Assembly: GCF_028682395.1 (NCBI RefSeq)
Contig: NZ_JANHLC010000004.1
Location: 124,001 to 188,000, forward strand
Length of the DNA stretch: 64,000 nucleotides
Direction of reading: 5' to 3'
Origin: Pseudomonas putida
GTDB lineage: Bacteria; Pseudomonadota; Gammaproteobacteria; Pseudomonadales; Pseudomonadaceae
The notes under the pieces were generated by a model, which was not told the DNA's origin, did not search any database, and saw only the letters and a list, made by a program, of their open reading frames with translations. Made by a program: the position numbers and the translations under genes. This document shows, piece after piece, positions 38,747 to 48,528 of the stretch. Position 1 is the stretch's first letter; the number at the start of each line of letters is the position of its first letter.

Positions 38747-39033
38747 TACGCCATTCCCCTATGATCCGGGCGGCCAGCCCACAGGCGAGCCTTGAGTGAA
38801 GCAGAAAATGGTTACATCACGCGCAAGAGCGACGTGGCGAACAGCCTGAAGGCTTCGCCAACCACTTTCCTCGAGAAACCTGTCGAGTCAATCAACTCGA
38901 CGTCATGCAATCAAACATGCAGACGCAAAAAAGCCGGGAATTTCCCGGCTGCCGCATCATACACCCGTTTTCTTAAAGGATCACCCCGCCAGGCATTTTA
39001 GCTGCCCGACGGAGTGCTGCCTTCAATGCGCAA
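38747..39033. other. Gap between hisZ and hflC, no gene seen
   Basis: This gap of about 290 bp has many stops on the minus strand. I found no frame for the small DUF2065 protein that often sits between hflC and hisZ. It holds the hflC terminator and a 7-bp inverted repeat (GTCGAGT at 38882-38888 with ACTCGAC at 38895-38901), which may be part of the hisZ promoter region. Confidence 0.5.
38927..38950 (-). terminator. Terminator of the hfq-hflX-hflKC operon
   Basis: AGCCGGGAATTTCCCGGCT (palindromic stem, 38932-38950) is followed on the minus strand by six T residues. It lies about 85 nt past the hflC stop. Confidence 0.9.
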
Positions 39034-39903
39034 TCAAGGCTTGGACTTTTCCAGGTAACGGAAGAAGTCACTGCTTGGGTCCAGCACCAGTACGTCGCTC
39101 TTGTTCGCGAAACTCTCGCGATAAGCCCGCAGACTACGGTAGAACCCGTAAAACTCCTGGTCCTGGCCATAAGCCTTGGAGTAGATCGCGGCGGCTTGGG
39201 CATCACCGTCACCACGCGCTTCCTCGGACTGGCGATAAGCCTCGGCCAGTAGAACGCGGCGCTGACGATCGGCGTCGGCACGAATGCCTTCCGCCAGTTC
39301 GTTACCCTTGGCGCGGTGCTCGCGAGCCTCACGCTCACGCTCGGTGCTCATCCGCTCGAAGACGCTGCGGTTCACTTCCTTCGGCAGGTCGATAGCCTTG
39401 ACCCGAACATCGACGACTTCGATGCCCAGCTCTTTTTCGGCCATGCGATTCAACGAAGCAGTGATATCAGCCATCAAGGCATCACGCTCACCGGAAACCA
39501 CTTCGTGCAGGGTGCGCTTACCGAACTGGTCACGCAGACCCGACTCCAGACGACGGGACAGACGCTCATCAGCAATCTGCTTCAGACCCGAAGTCGCCGT
39601 GTAGAAGCGCTCCGCATCCTTGACCCGCCACTTGGCGTAGGCATCGACCATTACGGCTTTCTTTTCCAGCGTCAGGAACCGCTGTGTCGGTGCATCCAGC
39701 GTCATCAGGCGCGCGTCGAACTTACGCACCTGGTTAACGTAGGGCACTTTCACATGCAGGCCTGGCTGGACATCAGCCTGGACCACACGACCAAACTGCA
39801 GCAATACCGCGCGTTCGGTCTGGGAAACGATGTAGAAGCAGTTCCACGCAGCCACGGCCACGACAACGGCAACAATAAGGGCGATCAGCGATTTATTGCT
39901 CAT
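39034..39903 (-). CDS. hflC: Protease modulator HflC
   Basis: HflC forms with HflK the large cage around the FtsH membrane protease in the inner membrane and limits its access to substrates. The 289-residue protein has an N-terminal membrane segment (about 7-24). A SPFH/band 7 domain (EKVPYVNQVRKFDARLMTLD-type region) and a helical C-terminus follow. Its ATG overlaps the hflK stop by 1 nt. Confidence 0.97.
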   Translation of the reverse strand: MSNKSLIALIVAVVVAVAAWNCFYIVSQTERAVLLQFGRVVQADVQPGLHVKVPYVNQVRKFDARLMTLDAPTQRFLTLEKKAVMVDAYAKWRVKDAERFYTATSGLKQIADERLSRRLESGLRDQFGKRTLHEVVSGERDALMADITASLNRMAEKELGIEVVDVRVKAIDLPKEVNRSVFERMSTEREREAREHRAKGNELAEGIRADADRQRRVLLAEAYRQSEEARGDGDAQAAAIYSKAYGQDQEFYGFYRSLRAYRESFANKSDVLVLDPSSDFFRYLEKSKP

Positions 39904-41072
39904 CAGCGAGTCTCCCTAGTGCGCGTTGGCTGGATATCCGGGGCGACACGCGAGCTGACATCATTGTTGTTACCAGCAGCTGCCGCACCAGTCACCGGAG
40001 CACTGCTGCCGGAGCTGTTCTGGATCATTTTATCCAACGGCAGGTAGAGCAGATTGCTCTGGCCGTTTTTGTTACCAGTCACCAGGACCTTACTGGTGTT
40101 GCTGAACACTTCCTGCATCGTGTCCAGGTACAGACGCTGACGAGTCACCTCGGGGGCCTTGCGATACTCGGCCACCAGCTTGCTGAAGCGGTCTGCTTCA
40201 CCCTTGGCACGGGAAACCACTTCATCGCGATAGCCATTGGCATCCTCGATGATCCGCTGGGCCTGACCACGGGCTTCAGGAATAACGCCATTGGCGTAGC
40301 TTTCTGCCTGGTTGCGGGCACGCTGCTCGTCTTCACGGGCACGAATCACGTCATCGAACGCTTCCTGGACTTCACGCGGCGCCGCGGCGCTCTGCACGTT
40401 GACCTGGGTAACGGTGATACCGGTGCGGTAAGTGTCGAGGAAACGCTGCAGGCGCTCCTTGATCTCGCTGGCCATCAGCTCACGCCCTTCGGTCAGCACC
40501 TGATCCATGGCGGTGGAGCCCACCACATGGCGCAAGGCACTGTCGGTTGCGTGTTGCAGACTGATTTCCGGCTGGTCGACGTTGAGCACGAAGTCCTGCA
40601 GGTTGGAGATCTTGTACTGCACGGTCAGTGGCACTTCGACGATATTCTCGTCTTCGGTCAGCATCTGGCCCTGCTTGGTATAGGCACGCTCACGCGTGAC
40701 ATTTTCCTGGTACTTGCGATCGATTGGCGGGAAATAGATATTCAGGCCCGGCCCTACCGTTTCGTAGTACTTGCCGAAGCGCAGCACGACGGCCTGCTCC
40801 TGCTCGTCCACCACGTAGACCGCGCTGTACAGCCAGACAGCCGCCAGCACGACGAGAGCAATGCCGAGCAGGCCAAAAGCACCGCCCTTGCCTGTCCCAC
40901 CGCCATCGTCATTTCGTTTTTTCCCACCACCGAACAACCCATTCAGGCTTTCCTGTAGCTTACGGAAGGCCTCGTCGATATCCGGCGGCCCCTTGCGGTC
41001 GCCATTGTTTCGGCGCTTACCACCCCAAGGATCCTGATTATTCGAGTTGCCACCCGGCTCATTCCAAGCCAT
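39903..41072 (-). CDS. hflK: FtsH protease activity modulator HflK
   Basis: The ATG at 41072 (MAWNEPGGNSNNQDPWGGK) has GGAGAG upstream and gives 389 residues. The frame extends to 41153, but without support. The N-terminus is glycine/asparagine-rich and faces the cytoplasm. A membrane segment lies at about 66-87, and an SPFH domain follows. A partner of HflC, it is coupled by 1-nt overlap. It lies downstream of hflX. Confidence 0.97.
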   Translation of the reverse strand: MAWNEPGGNSNNQDPWGGKRRNNGDRKGPPDIDEAFRKLQESLNGLFGGGKKRNDDGGGTGKGGAFGLLGIALVVLAAVWLYSAVYVVDEQEQAVVLRFGKYYETVGPGLNIYFPPIDRKYQENVTRERAYTKQGQMLTEDENIVEVPLTVQYKISNLQDFVLNVDQPEISLQHATDSALRHVVGSTAMDQVLTEGRELMASEIKERLQRFLDTYRTGITVTQVNVQSAAAPREVQEAFDDVIRAREDEQRARNQAESYANGVIPEARGQAQRIIEDANGYRDEVVSRAKGEADRFSKLVAEYRKAPEVTRQRLYLDTMQEVFSNTSKVLVTGNKNGQSNLLYLPLDKMIQNSSGSSAPVTGAAAAGNNNDVSSRVAPDIQPTRTRETR

Positions 41073-41169
41073 AGCGCTCTCCATCTGATAAAGCAAAGAC
41101 GCACCCCACGGCGCGCCGACCAATGCTACAGAATGCCTGCCACAGCGGCACAACCGCTTTCTCAGGCCT

Positions 41170-42471
41170 TTATTGCAAAATGTGTTGTTCGATAAATTCC
41201 GTCGGCTGCATCCCTTCGCGGGTGACCAGGCGATTCAGCTCGGCCCTGGGCAAGCGAACAGCCAGCAGGCTGAGCCCTTCATCGTCATGCTCTTCTTTCT
41301 GTACTGCGCCCAACTCGAAGAACTGAGCACGCAGTCGAGCAAAACGCTGGGGCAAGCGCAAGGTGCCGACGAACAAATCATTACCAAGCAATTCAGCAAT
41401 CGCTTGCTTCAACAACTCCAGGCCTTGCCCATCTCGCGCCGAAAGCCAGACCCGCTGCGGCTTGCCATCGGCATCGCGCTGGATCTGCGGCTCGACCCCT
41501 TCGAGCAAATCGAGTTTGTTATAGACCTCGAGTATCGGCAAGTCCTGTGCACCAATCTCGCCCAGCACCACCATGACCTGTTCGATCTGGGCCATGCGCT
41601 CCGGCTCGTGGGCATCGATCACATGCAGCAGCAGGTCGGAATTGCTCGATTCTTCGAGCGTAGCCCGAAAAGCCTCAACCAGCTTGTGCGGCAAATGCCG
41701 AATAAACCCTACGGTATCGGCCAGGACTATCGGCCCCAGGTCGTCCAGATCAAGTCGGCGCAAGGTCGGGTCGAGCGTGGCGAACAACTGGTCGGCCGCG
41801 TAGACATCGGACTCGGTCACCGCATTGAACAGCGTCGACTTGCCGGCGTTGGTATAACCCACCAACGAAACCGTCGGGATATCGGCCCGCTTGCGCCCCC
41901 GCCGTGACTGCTCGCGCTGGCTACGCACTTTCTCCAGGCGCGCCTTGATCTGCCGCAGGCGAACCCGAAGCAGGCGACGGTCGGTTTCCAGTTGGGTTTC
42001 ACCCGGACCACGCAAGCCAATCCCGCCCTTCTGCCGCTCAAGGTGGGTCCAGCCGCGTACCAAGCGGGTACTCATGTGCTCAAGCTGGGCCAGTTCGACC
42101 TGGAGCTTGCCCTCATGGGTACGCGCGCGTTGCGCGAAGATATCGAGAATCAGCCCGGTACGGTCCAGCACGCGACACTCGAAAACACGTTCGAGGTTAC
42201 GTTCCTGACTGGGCGTGAGGATGTGATTGAAGATAACGATGTCGACCTGTTCGGCCTTGACCAGGTCGCGTAGCTCTTCGACCTTGCCAGTGCCAATCAG
42301 ATACTTGGCGGTTGGCCGATGACGCGGCACGTTAAAAAACGCAGCGGTCTCGGCGCCAGCCGATACTGCCAATTCCTGAAACTCCTGCGGATCTTCGCGC
42401 GCCTCAGGGTCCTGACCATCCAAGTGAACGAGGATAGCCCGCTCACCACCACCGTGGCGCTCAAAGAACAA
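41170..42471 (-). CDS. hflX: Ribosome-associated GTPase HflX
   Basis: HflX splits stalled 70S ribosomes under stress. The 433-residue protein starts with TTG at 42471 (LFFERHGGGERAILVHLDG), with AGGAG 5 nt upstream; no ATG lies closer. The N-terminal HflX domain carries a glycine-rich segment (QKGGIGLRGPGETQLETDRR). It leads to the GTPase with G1 motif VGYTNAGKST near residue 205. It lies between hfq and hflK. Confidence 0.96.
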   Translation of the reverse strand: MFFERHGGGERAILVHLDGQDPEAREDPQEFQELAVSAGAETAAFFNVPRHRPTAKYLIGTGKVEELRDLVKAEQVDIVIFNHILTPSQERNLERVFECRVLDRTGLILDIFAQRARTHEGKLQVELAQLEHMSTRLVRGWTHLERQKGGIGLRGPGETQLETDRRLLRVRLRQIKARLEKVRSQREQSRRGRKRADIPTVSLVGYTNAGKSTLFNAVTESDVYAADQLFATLDPTLRRLDLDDLGPIVLADTVGFIRHLPHKLVEAFRATLEESSNSDLLLHVIDAHEPERMAQIEQVMVVLGEIGAQDLPILEVYNKLDLLEGVEPQIQRDADGKPQRVWLSARDGQGLELLKQAIAELLGNDLFVGTLRLPQRFARLRAQFFELGAVQKEEHDDEGLSLLAVRLPRAELNRLVTREGMQPTEFIEQHILQ

Positions 42472-42483
42472 AGCAGACTCCTA

Positions 42484-42744
42484 TCAGGCGTTACCTGGCT
42501 CAGCGTCGCCCTGTTCGGACTCGGTTGCGCTAGGCAGGCGAATTGGACGAACCGGTACCACGGTAGAGATAGCGTGCTTGTAAACCATCTGGCTTACGGT
42601 GTTTTTCAGGAGAATAACGAACTGGTCGAAAGACTCGATAGTACCTTGCAGCTTGATCCCATTGACCAAGTAGATGGAAACCCCGACCTTCTCTTTACGC
42701 AATGTATTCAAGTAAGGGTCTTGTAGCGAATGCCCTTTTGACAT
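42484..42744 (-). CDS. hfq: RNA chaperone Hfq
   Basis: Hfq is a ring-shaped hexamer that pairs small RNAs with mRNAs and, in Pseudomonas, works with Crc in catabolite repression. The 86-residue protein starts [20 protein letters not shown] at the ATG of 42744, with AAGGAGTG upstream. It has the Sm1 and Sm2 motifs ([15 protein letters not shown] and [10 protein letters not shown]) and a short tail. It lies 12 nt before hflX and 93 nt after miaA, in the usual order. Confidence 0.98.
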   Translation of the reverse strand: MSKGHSLQDPYLNTLRKEKVGVSIYLVNGIKLQGTIESFDQFVILLKNTVSQMVYKHAISTVVPVRPIRLPSATESEQGDAEPGNA

Positions 42745-42837
42745 GTGCCGCACTCCTTTAAGGATCAATATTAAAAAATTAGAAAACAAATGGCTTTTGC
42801 CGTCACACCCCCAAGGATAGACGGCAATTGCAAAGAC

Positions 42838-43818
42838 TCAGCTCAATATGGAGACCGCACCCAAGTATTTCAAGGCGCGTGGCAGATTGTCGCAATCAAG
42901 GCTGTCCAACCAGTGCAGGTCGGCCCAACTGCGCAACCAGGTGAACTGGCGTTTCGCCAATTGGCGCGTGGCAATAATGCCCCGCTCCTGCATCTCGGCT
43001 GACGTCAGCTTGCCATCCAGGTGATCCCAGACTTGTCGATAACCCACAGCACGTATAGACGGCAACCCGGCATGCAGGTCACTTCTAGAGCGCAATGCTA
43101 CGACCTCGTCAACGAATCCCTGTTCCAACATTTGCGTAAATCTTTGCGCAATACGGTCGTGCAGTACCTGACGGTTCGCCGGAGCGATGGCCAAGTTTGC
43201 GACAGTATAGGGCAATTGCGCGCGTCCAGAAGCGGCTGCGTCAGTACTTTGCGCAGATTGTCGCTCGCGGTGGGCCGTCATGCTCAGGCCGCTGACGCGG
43301 TAGACCTCCAGCGCCCGTATCAGCCGCTGGGGATCGTTGGGATGAATACGCGCCGCCGACTCCGGATCGACCGCCGCCAGTTGCTCATGCAAGGCCGGCC
43401 AGCCAAGGCGCTGCGCCTCTTCTTCAAGGGCCTGGCGCACCTCTGGATCCGCGGCCGGCATCTCTGCCAGCCCCTCCTGCAGGGCCTTGTAGTACAGCAT
43501 CGTGCCGCCCACCAGCAGAGGGATATTGCCCCGCGCGGTAATCTCGGCCATGGCCGCCAAGGCGTCGGTGCGAAACTGCGCGGCCGAATAGCTTTCTGCC
43601 GGGTCGATAATATCGATCAGTCGATGCGGGAACTCGGCCAACACCTGTTTCGACGGCTTGGCAGTACCGATATCCATGCCGCGATAGACCAGCGCCGAGT
43701 CGACACTGATCAACTCGCAGGGCAGCACCTTGGTCAGTTCGATGGCAAGGTCGGTCTTGCCGGCGGCAGTCGGCCCCATCAGGAAGATCGCCGGAGGTAA
43801 GGCTACAGGGTTCGACAT
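42838..43818 (-). CDS. miaA: tRNA dimethylallyltransferase MiaA
   Basis: MiaA adds a dimethylallyl group to A37 of tRNAs that read codons starting with U. The 326-residue protein has the P-loop [11 protein letters not shown] (residues 15-25), [16 protein letters not shown] and the late LIRALEVYR motif. Its ATG overlaps the mutL stop by 1 nt. It continues the mutL-miaA-hfq series. Confidence 0.97.
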   Translation of the reverse strand: MSNPVALPPAIFLMGPTAAGKTDLAIELTKVLPCELISVDSALVYRGMDIGTAKPSKQVLAEFPHRLIDIIDPAESYSAAQFRTDALAAMAEITARGNIPLLVGGTMLYYKALQEGLAEMPAADPEVRQALEEEAQRLGWPALHEQLAAVDPESAARIHPNDPQRLIRALEVYRVSGLSMTAHRERQSAQSTDAAASGRAQLPYTVANLAIAPANRQVLHDRIAQRFTQMLEQGFVDEVVALRSRSDLHAGLPSIRAVGYRQVWDHLDGKLTSAEMQERGIIATRQLAKRQFTWLRSWADLHWLDSLDCDNLPRALKYLGAVSILS

Positions 43819-45725
43819 CAGCGACCGCGCAAGAATAGTTTGTCCAGATCGTCCAGGCCCAGTTGGGTCCAGGTCGGTCGGCCATGGTTACATTGGCCGC
43901 TGCGCTCGGTGTTTTCCATATCGCGCAACAGGCCGTTCATTTCCGGCAAGGCCAGGCGCCGGTTGGCGCGGATCGCGCCGTGGCAGGCCATGGTCCCCAG
44001 GAGCTCATTGAGATGGGCCTGGATCCGGTCACTGGTGCCGTACTCCATCAAGTCCGCCAGCACATCCTGGACCAACCGGTTGGCCTCCGCCTGCTTGAGC
44101 AAGGCCGGAATCTGCCGGATCGCCAGGGTCTCCGGACCCAGGCGCTGCAACTCGAACCCCAGCCGCTGAAACCAGCCCACGTGCTCTTCGGCACAATCGG
44201 CCTCGCGCTGACTGACCGCCAACGACTCCGGCACCAGCAGCGGCTGGCCGCTCAAGCCTTCGCTGGCCATGGCGATCTTGAGCCGCTCGTACATGATCCG
44301 TTCATGGGCGGCATGCATATCCACCAGCACCAGCCCCTGGGCGTTTTCGGCGAGGATATAGATGCCCTTGAGCTGCGCCAGCGCGTAGCCCAGGGGCGGA
44401 ATATCGCCCTGGCTGTCCGGCAGGCCAGGCGCATCCGCCTGCGGCAAGGGTGCAAAAAATTCGCTGTAGGCACTGCGCGCTTCTGCCGCCGGTAACACCT
44501 GGCTCGGCTGGGGGCGATATTGATACTGAAAGCCCGCCCCGCCCCCCGAACCCGCAGCCGTCAGGTCCGGCTGGGCCTGCGGCTGTTCGAGCAACTGTGC
44601 GGCCAGGCGCATTTCGCCCTGGGGACCGAACTCTCCCGCCTCCAGCCCGGTCGGCCGAACCATGCCGGCGACCGCCGCCGGCGCAGCCAGTTGGTCCTCC
44701 GGACGCACATCCCCCAGCGCCCGATGCAGGGTGCCGTACAGGAAGTCATGGACCATGCGCCCATCACGGAAACGCACTTCGTGCTTGGTCGGGTGAACGT
44801 TGACGTCGACCACCGCAGGGTCGACCTCGAAAAACAGCACGAAGGTCGGGTGTCGACCATTGAACAGCACGTCACGGTAGGCCTGGCGCACGGCGTGAGC
44901 CACTAGCTTGTCGCGCACAGCGCGGCCGTTGACGTAGAAATACTGCAAGTCCGCCTGGCTGCGCGAGAACGTCGGCAACCCGACCCAACCCCATAGATGC
45001 AAGCCATTGCGCTCGACCTCAATCGGCAGCGCCTGCTCCAAAAAGCCCGCCCCGCAGACCGCCGCGACCCGTCGCGCACGCGCCGTGTCGTCGTGGGCCT
45101 CATGCAGGTTGAGGATGCTCTTGCCGTTATGGCGCAGATGGAACGCCACATCAAAGCGCGCCAAGGCAAGGCGCTTGATGACTTCCTGCAGGTGATCGAA
45201 TTCGGTCTTCTCGGCCTTGAGGAACTTGCGCCGTGCCGGGGTATTGAAGAACAGGTCCCGCACTTCCACCGAGGTGCCTACCGGATGGGCCGCTGGCTGG
45301 ACCCGCGGGGCCATGTCCCGGCCTTCGGTCTCGACCTGCCAGGCCTGTTCGGCACCGCGGGTGCGCGACGTCAGGGTCAGGCGCGCGACGGAGCTGATCG
45401 ACGCCAGGGCCTCGCCACGAAACCCCAGGCTCATCACCCGTTCGAGGTCTTCCAGGTCGCGAATCTTGCTCGTCGCATGGCGAGCCAGCGCCAACGGCAG
45501 ATCATCGGCGGAGATCCCGCTGCCATCGTCGCGCACCCGCAGCAGCTTGATCCCGGCCTGTTCGACATCGACATCGATACGCCGGGCGCCAGAGTCCAGG
45601 CTGTTTTCCAGCAGCTCCTTGATGACCGAAGCCGGCCGCTCGACCACTTCACCGGCGGCGATCTGGTTCGCCAGCCGCGGGCTGAGCAGCTCGATACGCG
45701 CGGCGCTGTTCAACGCTTCAGTCAT
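43818..45725 (-). CDS. mutL: DNA mismatch repair protein MutL
   Basis: MutL couples MutS mismatch recognition to strand removal. The 635-residue protein has the N-terminal GHKL ATPase with [35 protein letters not shown] and [11 protein letters not shown] proline/glutamine-rich linker (about 340-450) and a C-terminal dimerisation domain follow. It contains the [12 protein letters not shown] metal-site-like motif. It overlaps amiB by 4 nt (ATGA) and miaA by 1 nt. Confidence 0.97.
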   Translation of the reverse strand: MTEALNSAARIELLSPRLANQIAAGEVVERPASVIKELLENSLDSGARRIDVDVEQAGIKLLRVRDDGSGISADDLPLALARHATSKIRDLEDLERVMSLGFRGEALASISSVARLTLTSRTRGAEQAWQVETEGRDMAPRVQPAAHPVGTSVEVRDLFFNTPARRKFLKAEKTEFDHLQEVIKRLALARFDVAFHLRHNGKSILNLHEAHDDTARARRVAAVCGAGFLEQALPIEVERNGLHLWGWVGLPTFSRSQADLQYFYVNGRAVRDKLVAHAVRQAYRDVLFNGRHPTFVLFFEVDPAVVDVNVHPTKHEVRFRDGRMVHDFLYGTLHRALGDVRPEDQLAAPAAVAGMVRPTGLEAGEFGPQGEMRLAAQLLEQPQAQPDLTAAGSGGGAGFQYQYRPQPSQVLPAAEARSAYSEFFAPLPQADAPGLPDSQGDIPPLGYALAQLKGIYILAENAQGLVLVDMHAAHERIMYERLKIAMASEGLSGQPLLVPESLAVSQREADCAEEHVGWFQRLGFELQRLGPETLAIRQIPALLKQAEANRLVQDVLADLMEYGTSDRIQAHLNELLGTMACHGAIRANRRLALPEMNGLLRDMENTERSGQCNHGRPTWTQLGLDDLDKLFLRGR

Positions 45726-47134
45726 TGCTGGGCCGCCAGTTCGGTGGCCGGGATATTCAGGGTCTGGCCGATCTTCAGTTCATCCGTCTTCAGCTTGTTG
45801 GCACTGCGCAGGGCGCCCGCCGACACTTGATAACGCACGGCAAGCATCGCCAGTGTTTCGCCCGGACGCACAGTATGGTCACGGGCCCCCTGGGCAATCT
45901 TGCCCGAATCACGTAGCCAGGCGATGTAGGTGCCCGGCGGCGGATTCTGCTGGAAGAACTGGTGTACACCGCTGCTGATCGAACGGGCCAACGCCTGCTG
46001 ATGGCTGGTCGAGGCGAGCTTGGACGCTTCGTTGGCATTGGAGATAAACCCGGTTTCCACCAGGATCGACGGAATATCCGGCGACTTCAGCACCATAAAT
46101 CCGGCCTGCTCGACGCGCTGCTTGTGCAGCGGGGTCACTCGGCCAATGTTGGTCAGGACCTTTTGCCCGACATTCAGGCTGGAAGTCAGCGATGCGGTCA
46201 TCGACAGGTCCAGCAGCACGCCGGCCAGCATCCGGTCCTTGTCGTCGAGGCTGACATTACCCGCACCGCCGATCAGGTCGGAACGGTTTTCACTGTCTGC
46301 CAGCCAGCGCGCGGTCTCGGAAGTCGCGCCCCGGTCGGAGAGGGCGAATACCGAGGCACCGAAGGCAGCTTTCGAAGGGGCGGCATCGGCGTGGATCGAG
46401 ACAAAGAGATCGGCGCCCTTCTTGCGGGCAATCTCGGTGCGGCCACGCAACGGGATAAAGTAGTCGCCGGTGCGCGTCAGTTCGGCCCGGAACCCTTTGG
46501 TCCCATTGAGTTGACGCTGCAGCTCCTTGGCAATCGCCAGCACCACGTCTTTTTCGTGCTGCCCTCGGGAACCCGAGGCTCCCGGGTCTTCCCCGCCGTG
46601 ACCGGCATCGATGACCACGATGATATTGCGCTTGCCCGCAGGGGCCGGCGGCAACTTGATTGCCGGCTCGGTCGGCGTGACCGGCACCGCAGGTGTCGTC
46701 GCGACGGTCGCCGGGGCAGGCGCCGGCGCCGCATCCGCCGGGTTGTCGAACAGGTCGACGACGAGCCGGTTGCCGTACTGCGCATTGGGCGCCAGGGTAA
46801 AGCTTTTCGGCGTAACGGCTTTCTTCAGGTCGATGACCACCCGCAGGTCGGTCGGCGTGCGCTGGGCAGCACGTACGGCGGTGATCGGCGTGTTGGCGGT
46901 CGGCACATTGAGCGGGGCGGCCAGTGTGGCGCCAGTGATATCGATCACTAGCCGGTCCGGGGCCGTGAGGGTAAAGACACTGTGCTGCACGGTGCCCGAG
47001 AGGTCGAAGACCAGTCGCGTGTTATCCGGCGCCCGCCAGAGGCGGACACTGCGAACCTGCGTAGCGGCAATCGCGTCGACGGCCAATGCCGCAAGCAACA
47101 ACCCGACGACGGCAACCCACGCGCGCATGCGCAT
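45722..47134 (-). CDS. amiB: N-acetylmuramoyl-L-alanine amidase AmiB
   Basis: AmiB cuts the amide bond between muramic acid and the stem peptide during daughter-cell separation. It has a signal peptide (ending near DAIA), an AMIN domain (about 28-130) and a proline/alanine linker. An amidase_3 catalytic domain follows, with the zinc ligands around [15 protein letters not shown] and [10 protein letters not shown]-terminal LysM peptidoglycan-binding repeat ends near [19 protein letters not shown]. Three in-frame ATGs lie close together; I chose 47134, but AGGGG fits the one at 47128 best and the frame reaches 47146. It overlaps mutL by 4 nt. Confidence 0.93.
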   Translation of the reverse strand: MRMRAWVAVVGLLLAALAVDAIAATQVRSVRLWRAPDNTRLVFDLSGTVQHSVFTLTAPDRLVIDITGATLAAPLNVPTANTPITAVRAAQRTPTDLRVVIDLKKAVTPKSFTLAPNAQYGNRLVVDLFDNPADAAPAPAPATVATTPAVPVTPTEPAIKLPPAPAGKRNIIVVIDAGHGGEDPGASGSRGQHEKDVVLAIAKELQRQLNGTKGFRAELTRTGDYFIPLRGRTEIARKKGADLFVSIHADAAPSKAAFGASVFALSDRGATSETARWLADSENRSDLIGGAGNVSLDDKDRMLAGVLLDLSMTASLTSSLNVGQKVLTNIGRVTPLHKQRVEQAGFMVLKSPDIPSILVETGFISNANEASKLASTSHQQALARSISSGVHQFFQQNPPPGTYIAWLRDSGKIAQGARDHTVRPGETLAMLAVRYQVSAGALRSANKLKTDELKIGQTLNIPATELAAQQ

Positions 47135-47146
47135 AACCCCTATCAT

Positions 47147-47617
47147 TTATTTGAATTCCAAAGCCAGTGCGCTACACCAGGATTCGCCACGCGGGCCCTG
47201 AGGCAACAGGTTCAGCGAACGTCCGCCGTTATGCGGACTAATGGTAATGGTCAGGTCGGGCTTTGGCAAAAAGCCTGCACCACGCTGGGGCCACTCGATC
47301 AGGCACAGCGCATCGCCTTCGAAGTAGTCGCGAATGCCCAGGTACTCCAACTCCTCCGGATCGACCAGTCGATACAGGTCGAAATGGAAGGCGCGGATAT
47401 CAGCGATCTCGTACGGTTCAACCAGGGTGAACGTCGGGCTCTTGACAGCACCGACATGCCCGAGGCCACGAATAATGCCGCGTGACAGGGTCGTTTTGCC
47501 CGCGCCCAGGTCACCCTCGAGGAAAATAACCCCTTTACCCTGGGTAATCTCGGCAATACGCGCACCTACCACCAACATCCCGGCTTCGTCAGCCACTTGC
47601 AGCGTTACTTCTGACAC
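47147..47617 (-). CDS. tsaE: tRNA threonylcarbamoyladenosine biosynthesis ATPase TsaE
   Basis: TsaE resets the TsaB-TsaD complex that makes t6A37 in tRNAs. The start is a GTG at 47617 with GGAGGAG 8 nt upstream, giving 156 residues (VSEVTLQVADEAGMLVVG). The frame extends further up only through nnrD. The P-loop is GDLGAGKTTLSRG at about residues 35-47. It overlaps the end of nnrD by 13 nt and ends 12 nt before amiB. Confidence 0.95.
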   Translation of the reverse strand: MSEVTLQVADEAGMLVVGARIAEITQGKGVIFLEGDLGAGKTTLSRGIIRGLGHVGAVKSPTFTLVEPYEIADIRAFHFDLYRLVDPEELEYLGIRDYFEGDALCLIEWPQRGAGFLPKPDLTITISPHNGGRSLNLLPQGPRGESWCSALALEFK

Positions 47618-48465
47618 GGTGAATGCTCCTCCAATAACTGACGAATGGTGGCGATCAGGTCGCTGGCCGCCAGGCCCCGCCCCTTCTCGCCCTGACGCTC
47701 TCCGGCACGGGCATGCAACCAGACCGCCAGACAAGCCGCCTCGTAGGCGGGCAGTCCCTGGGCACGCAACGCGCCGACCAGGCCGGCCAGCACATCGCCC
47801 AGCCCGGCAGTGGCCATGGCCGGATGCCCATGATTACAAATCGCCAACTGGCCATCCTGCCCCGCAATCAGACTGCCTGCGCCCTTCAGAACACAAACCG
47901 TTGCATATTTTTCAGCCAGCCTGCGCGCAGCGGCCGGGCGATCCGCCTGGACCGCCGTCGTGGAAATACCCAGTAACCGGGCGGCTTCGCCCGGGTGCGG
48001 CGTCATTACGCTGTCAGCCGGCAGTGAGACACGCCCTGCCGCCAACAGGTTGAGCGCATCGGCATCCCAGACCTGCGGCCGTGGCGCGTTGGCCGCCGCA
48101 CTCAACAGGCTTCGACCCCAGGCGCCCTGGCCAATTCCGGGACCGACCACCAGCACGGACGCCTGTTCCAGCAGGGTCATCAACTGATTGGCGGAATCGA
48201 GCCCCACCGTCATGACTTCCGGCAACCGCGCCAGCGCGGGCGGCACGTGAGCGACGCGAGTCGCCAAAGACACCAGGCCACTGCCCGCGCGCAAGGCGCT
48301 CTCGGCACAGAGCAGCGCCGCACCGCCGAAGCCGTGCTCACCGCCGATCACTAATACATGCCCGAACAGCCCTTTGTGCGCACTCGGTTGGCGCACCGCG
48401 AGACGCGGCACAGTGGCCGACGTTAGCGGCAAAATCTCGGGAATGGGGCGTTTGGTCTGCGGCAT
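47605..48465 (-). CDS. nnrD: ADP/ATP-dependent NAD(P)H-hydrate dehydratase domain protein
   Basis: This enzyme repairs damaged NAD(P)H hydrates. The 286-residue protein is the C-terminal CarkD kinase-like half only: GHVLVIGGEHGFGGAALLCAESALRAGSG, then TPHPGEAARLL and the late GLGDVLAGLVGAL. The epimerase half (NnrE), fused to it in E. coli YjeF, is missing. The frame starts directly with MPQTKRPIPEI, and no epimerase frame is next to it. It is divergent from queG, 63 nt apart. Confidence 0.93.
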   Translation of the reverse strand: MPQTKRPIPEILPLTSATVPRLAVRQPSAHKGLFGHVLVIGGEHGFGGAALLCAESALRAGSGLVSLATRVAHVPPALARLPEVMTVGLDSANQLMTLLEQASVLVVGPGIGQGAWGRSLLSAAANAPRPQVWDADALNLLAAGRVSLPADSVMTPHPGEAARLLGISTTAVQADRPAAARRLAEKYATVCVLKGAGSLIAGQDGQLAICNHGHPAMATAGLGDVLAGLVGALRAQGLPAYEAACLAVWLHARAGERQGEKGRGLAASDLIATIRQLLEEHSPCQK

Positions 48466-48528
48466 GCGTCTTTAGGCTCCGATGTCTGGCAGAATTATAC
48501 GCATCTCAGCCCCGGTTTCTCTCGCCTC

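Noticed and set aside
38747..39033. DUF2065 small membrane protein gene
   Set aside because: Stops interrupt the minus strand in all frames at short intervals.
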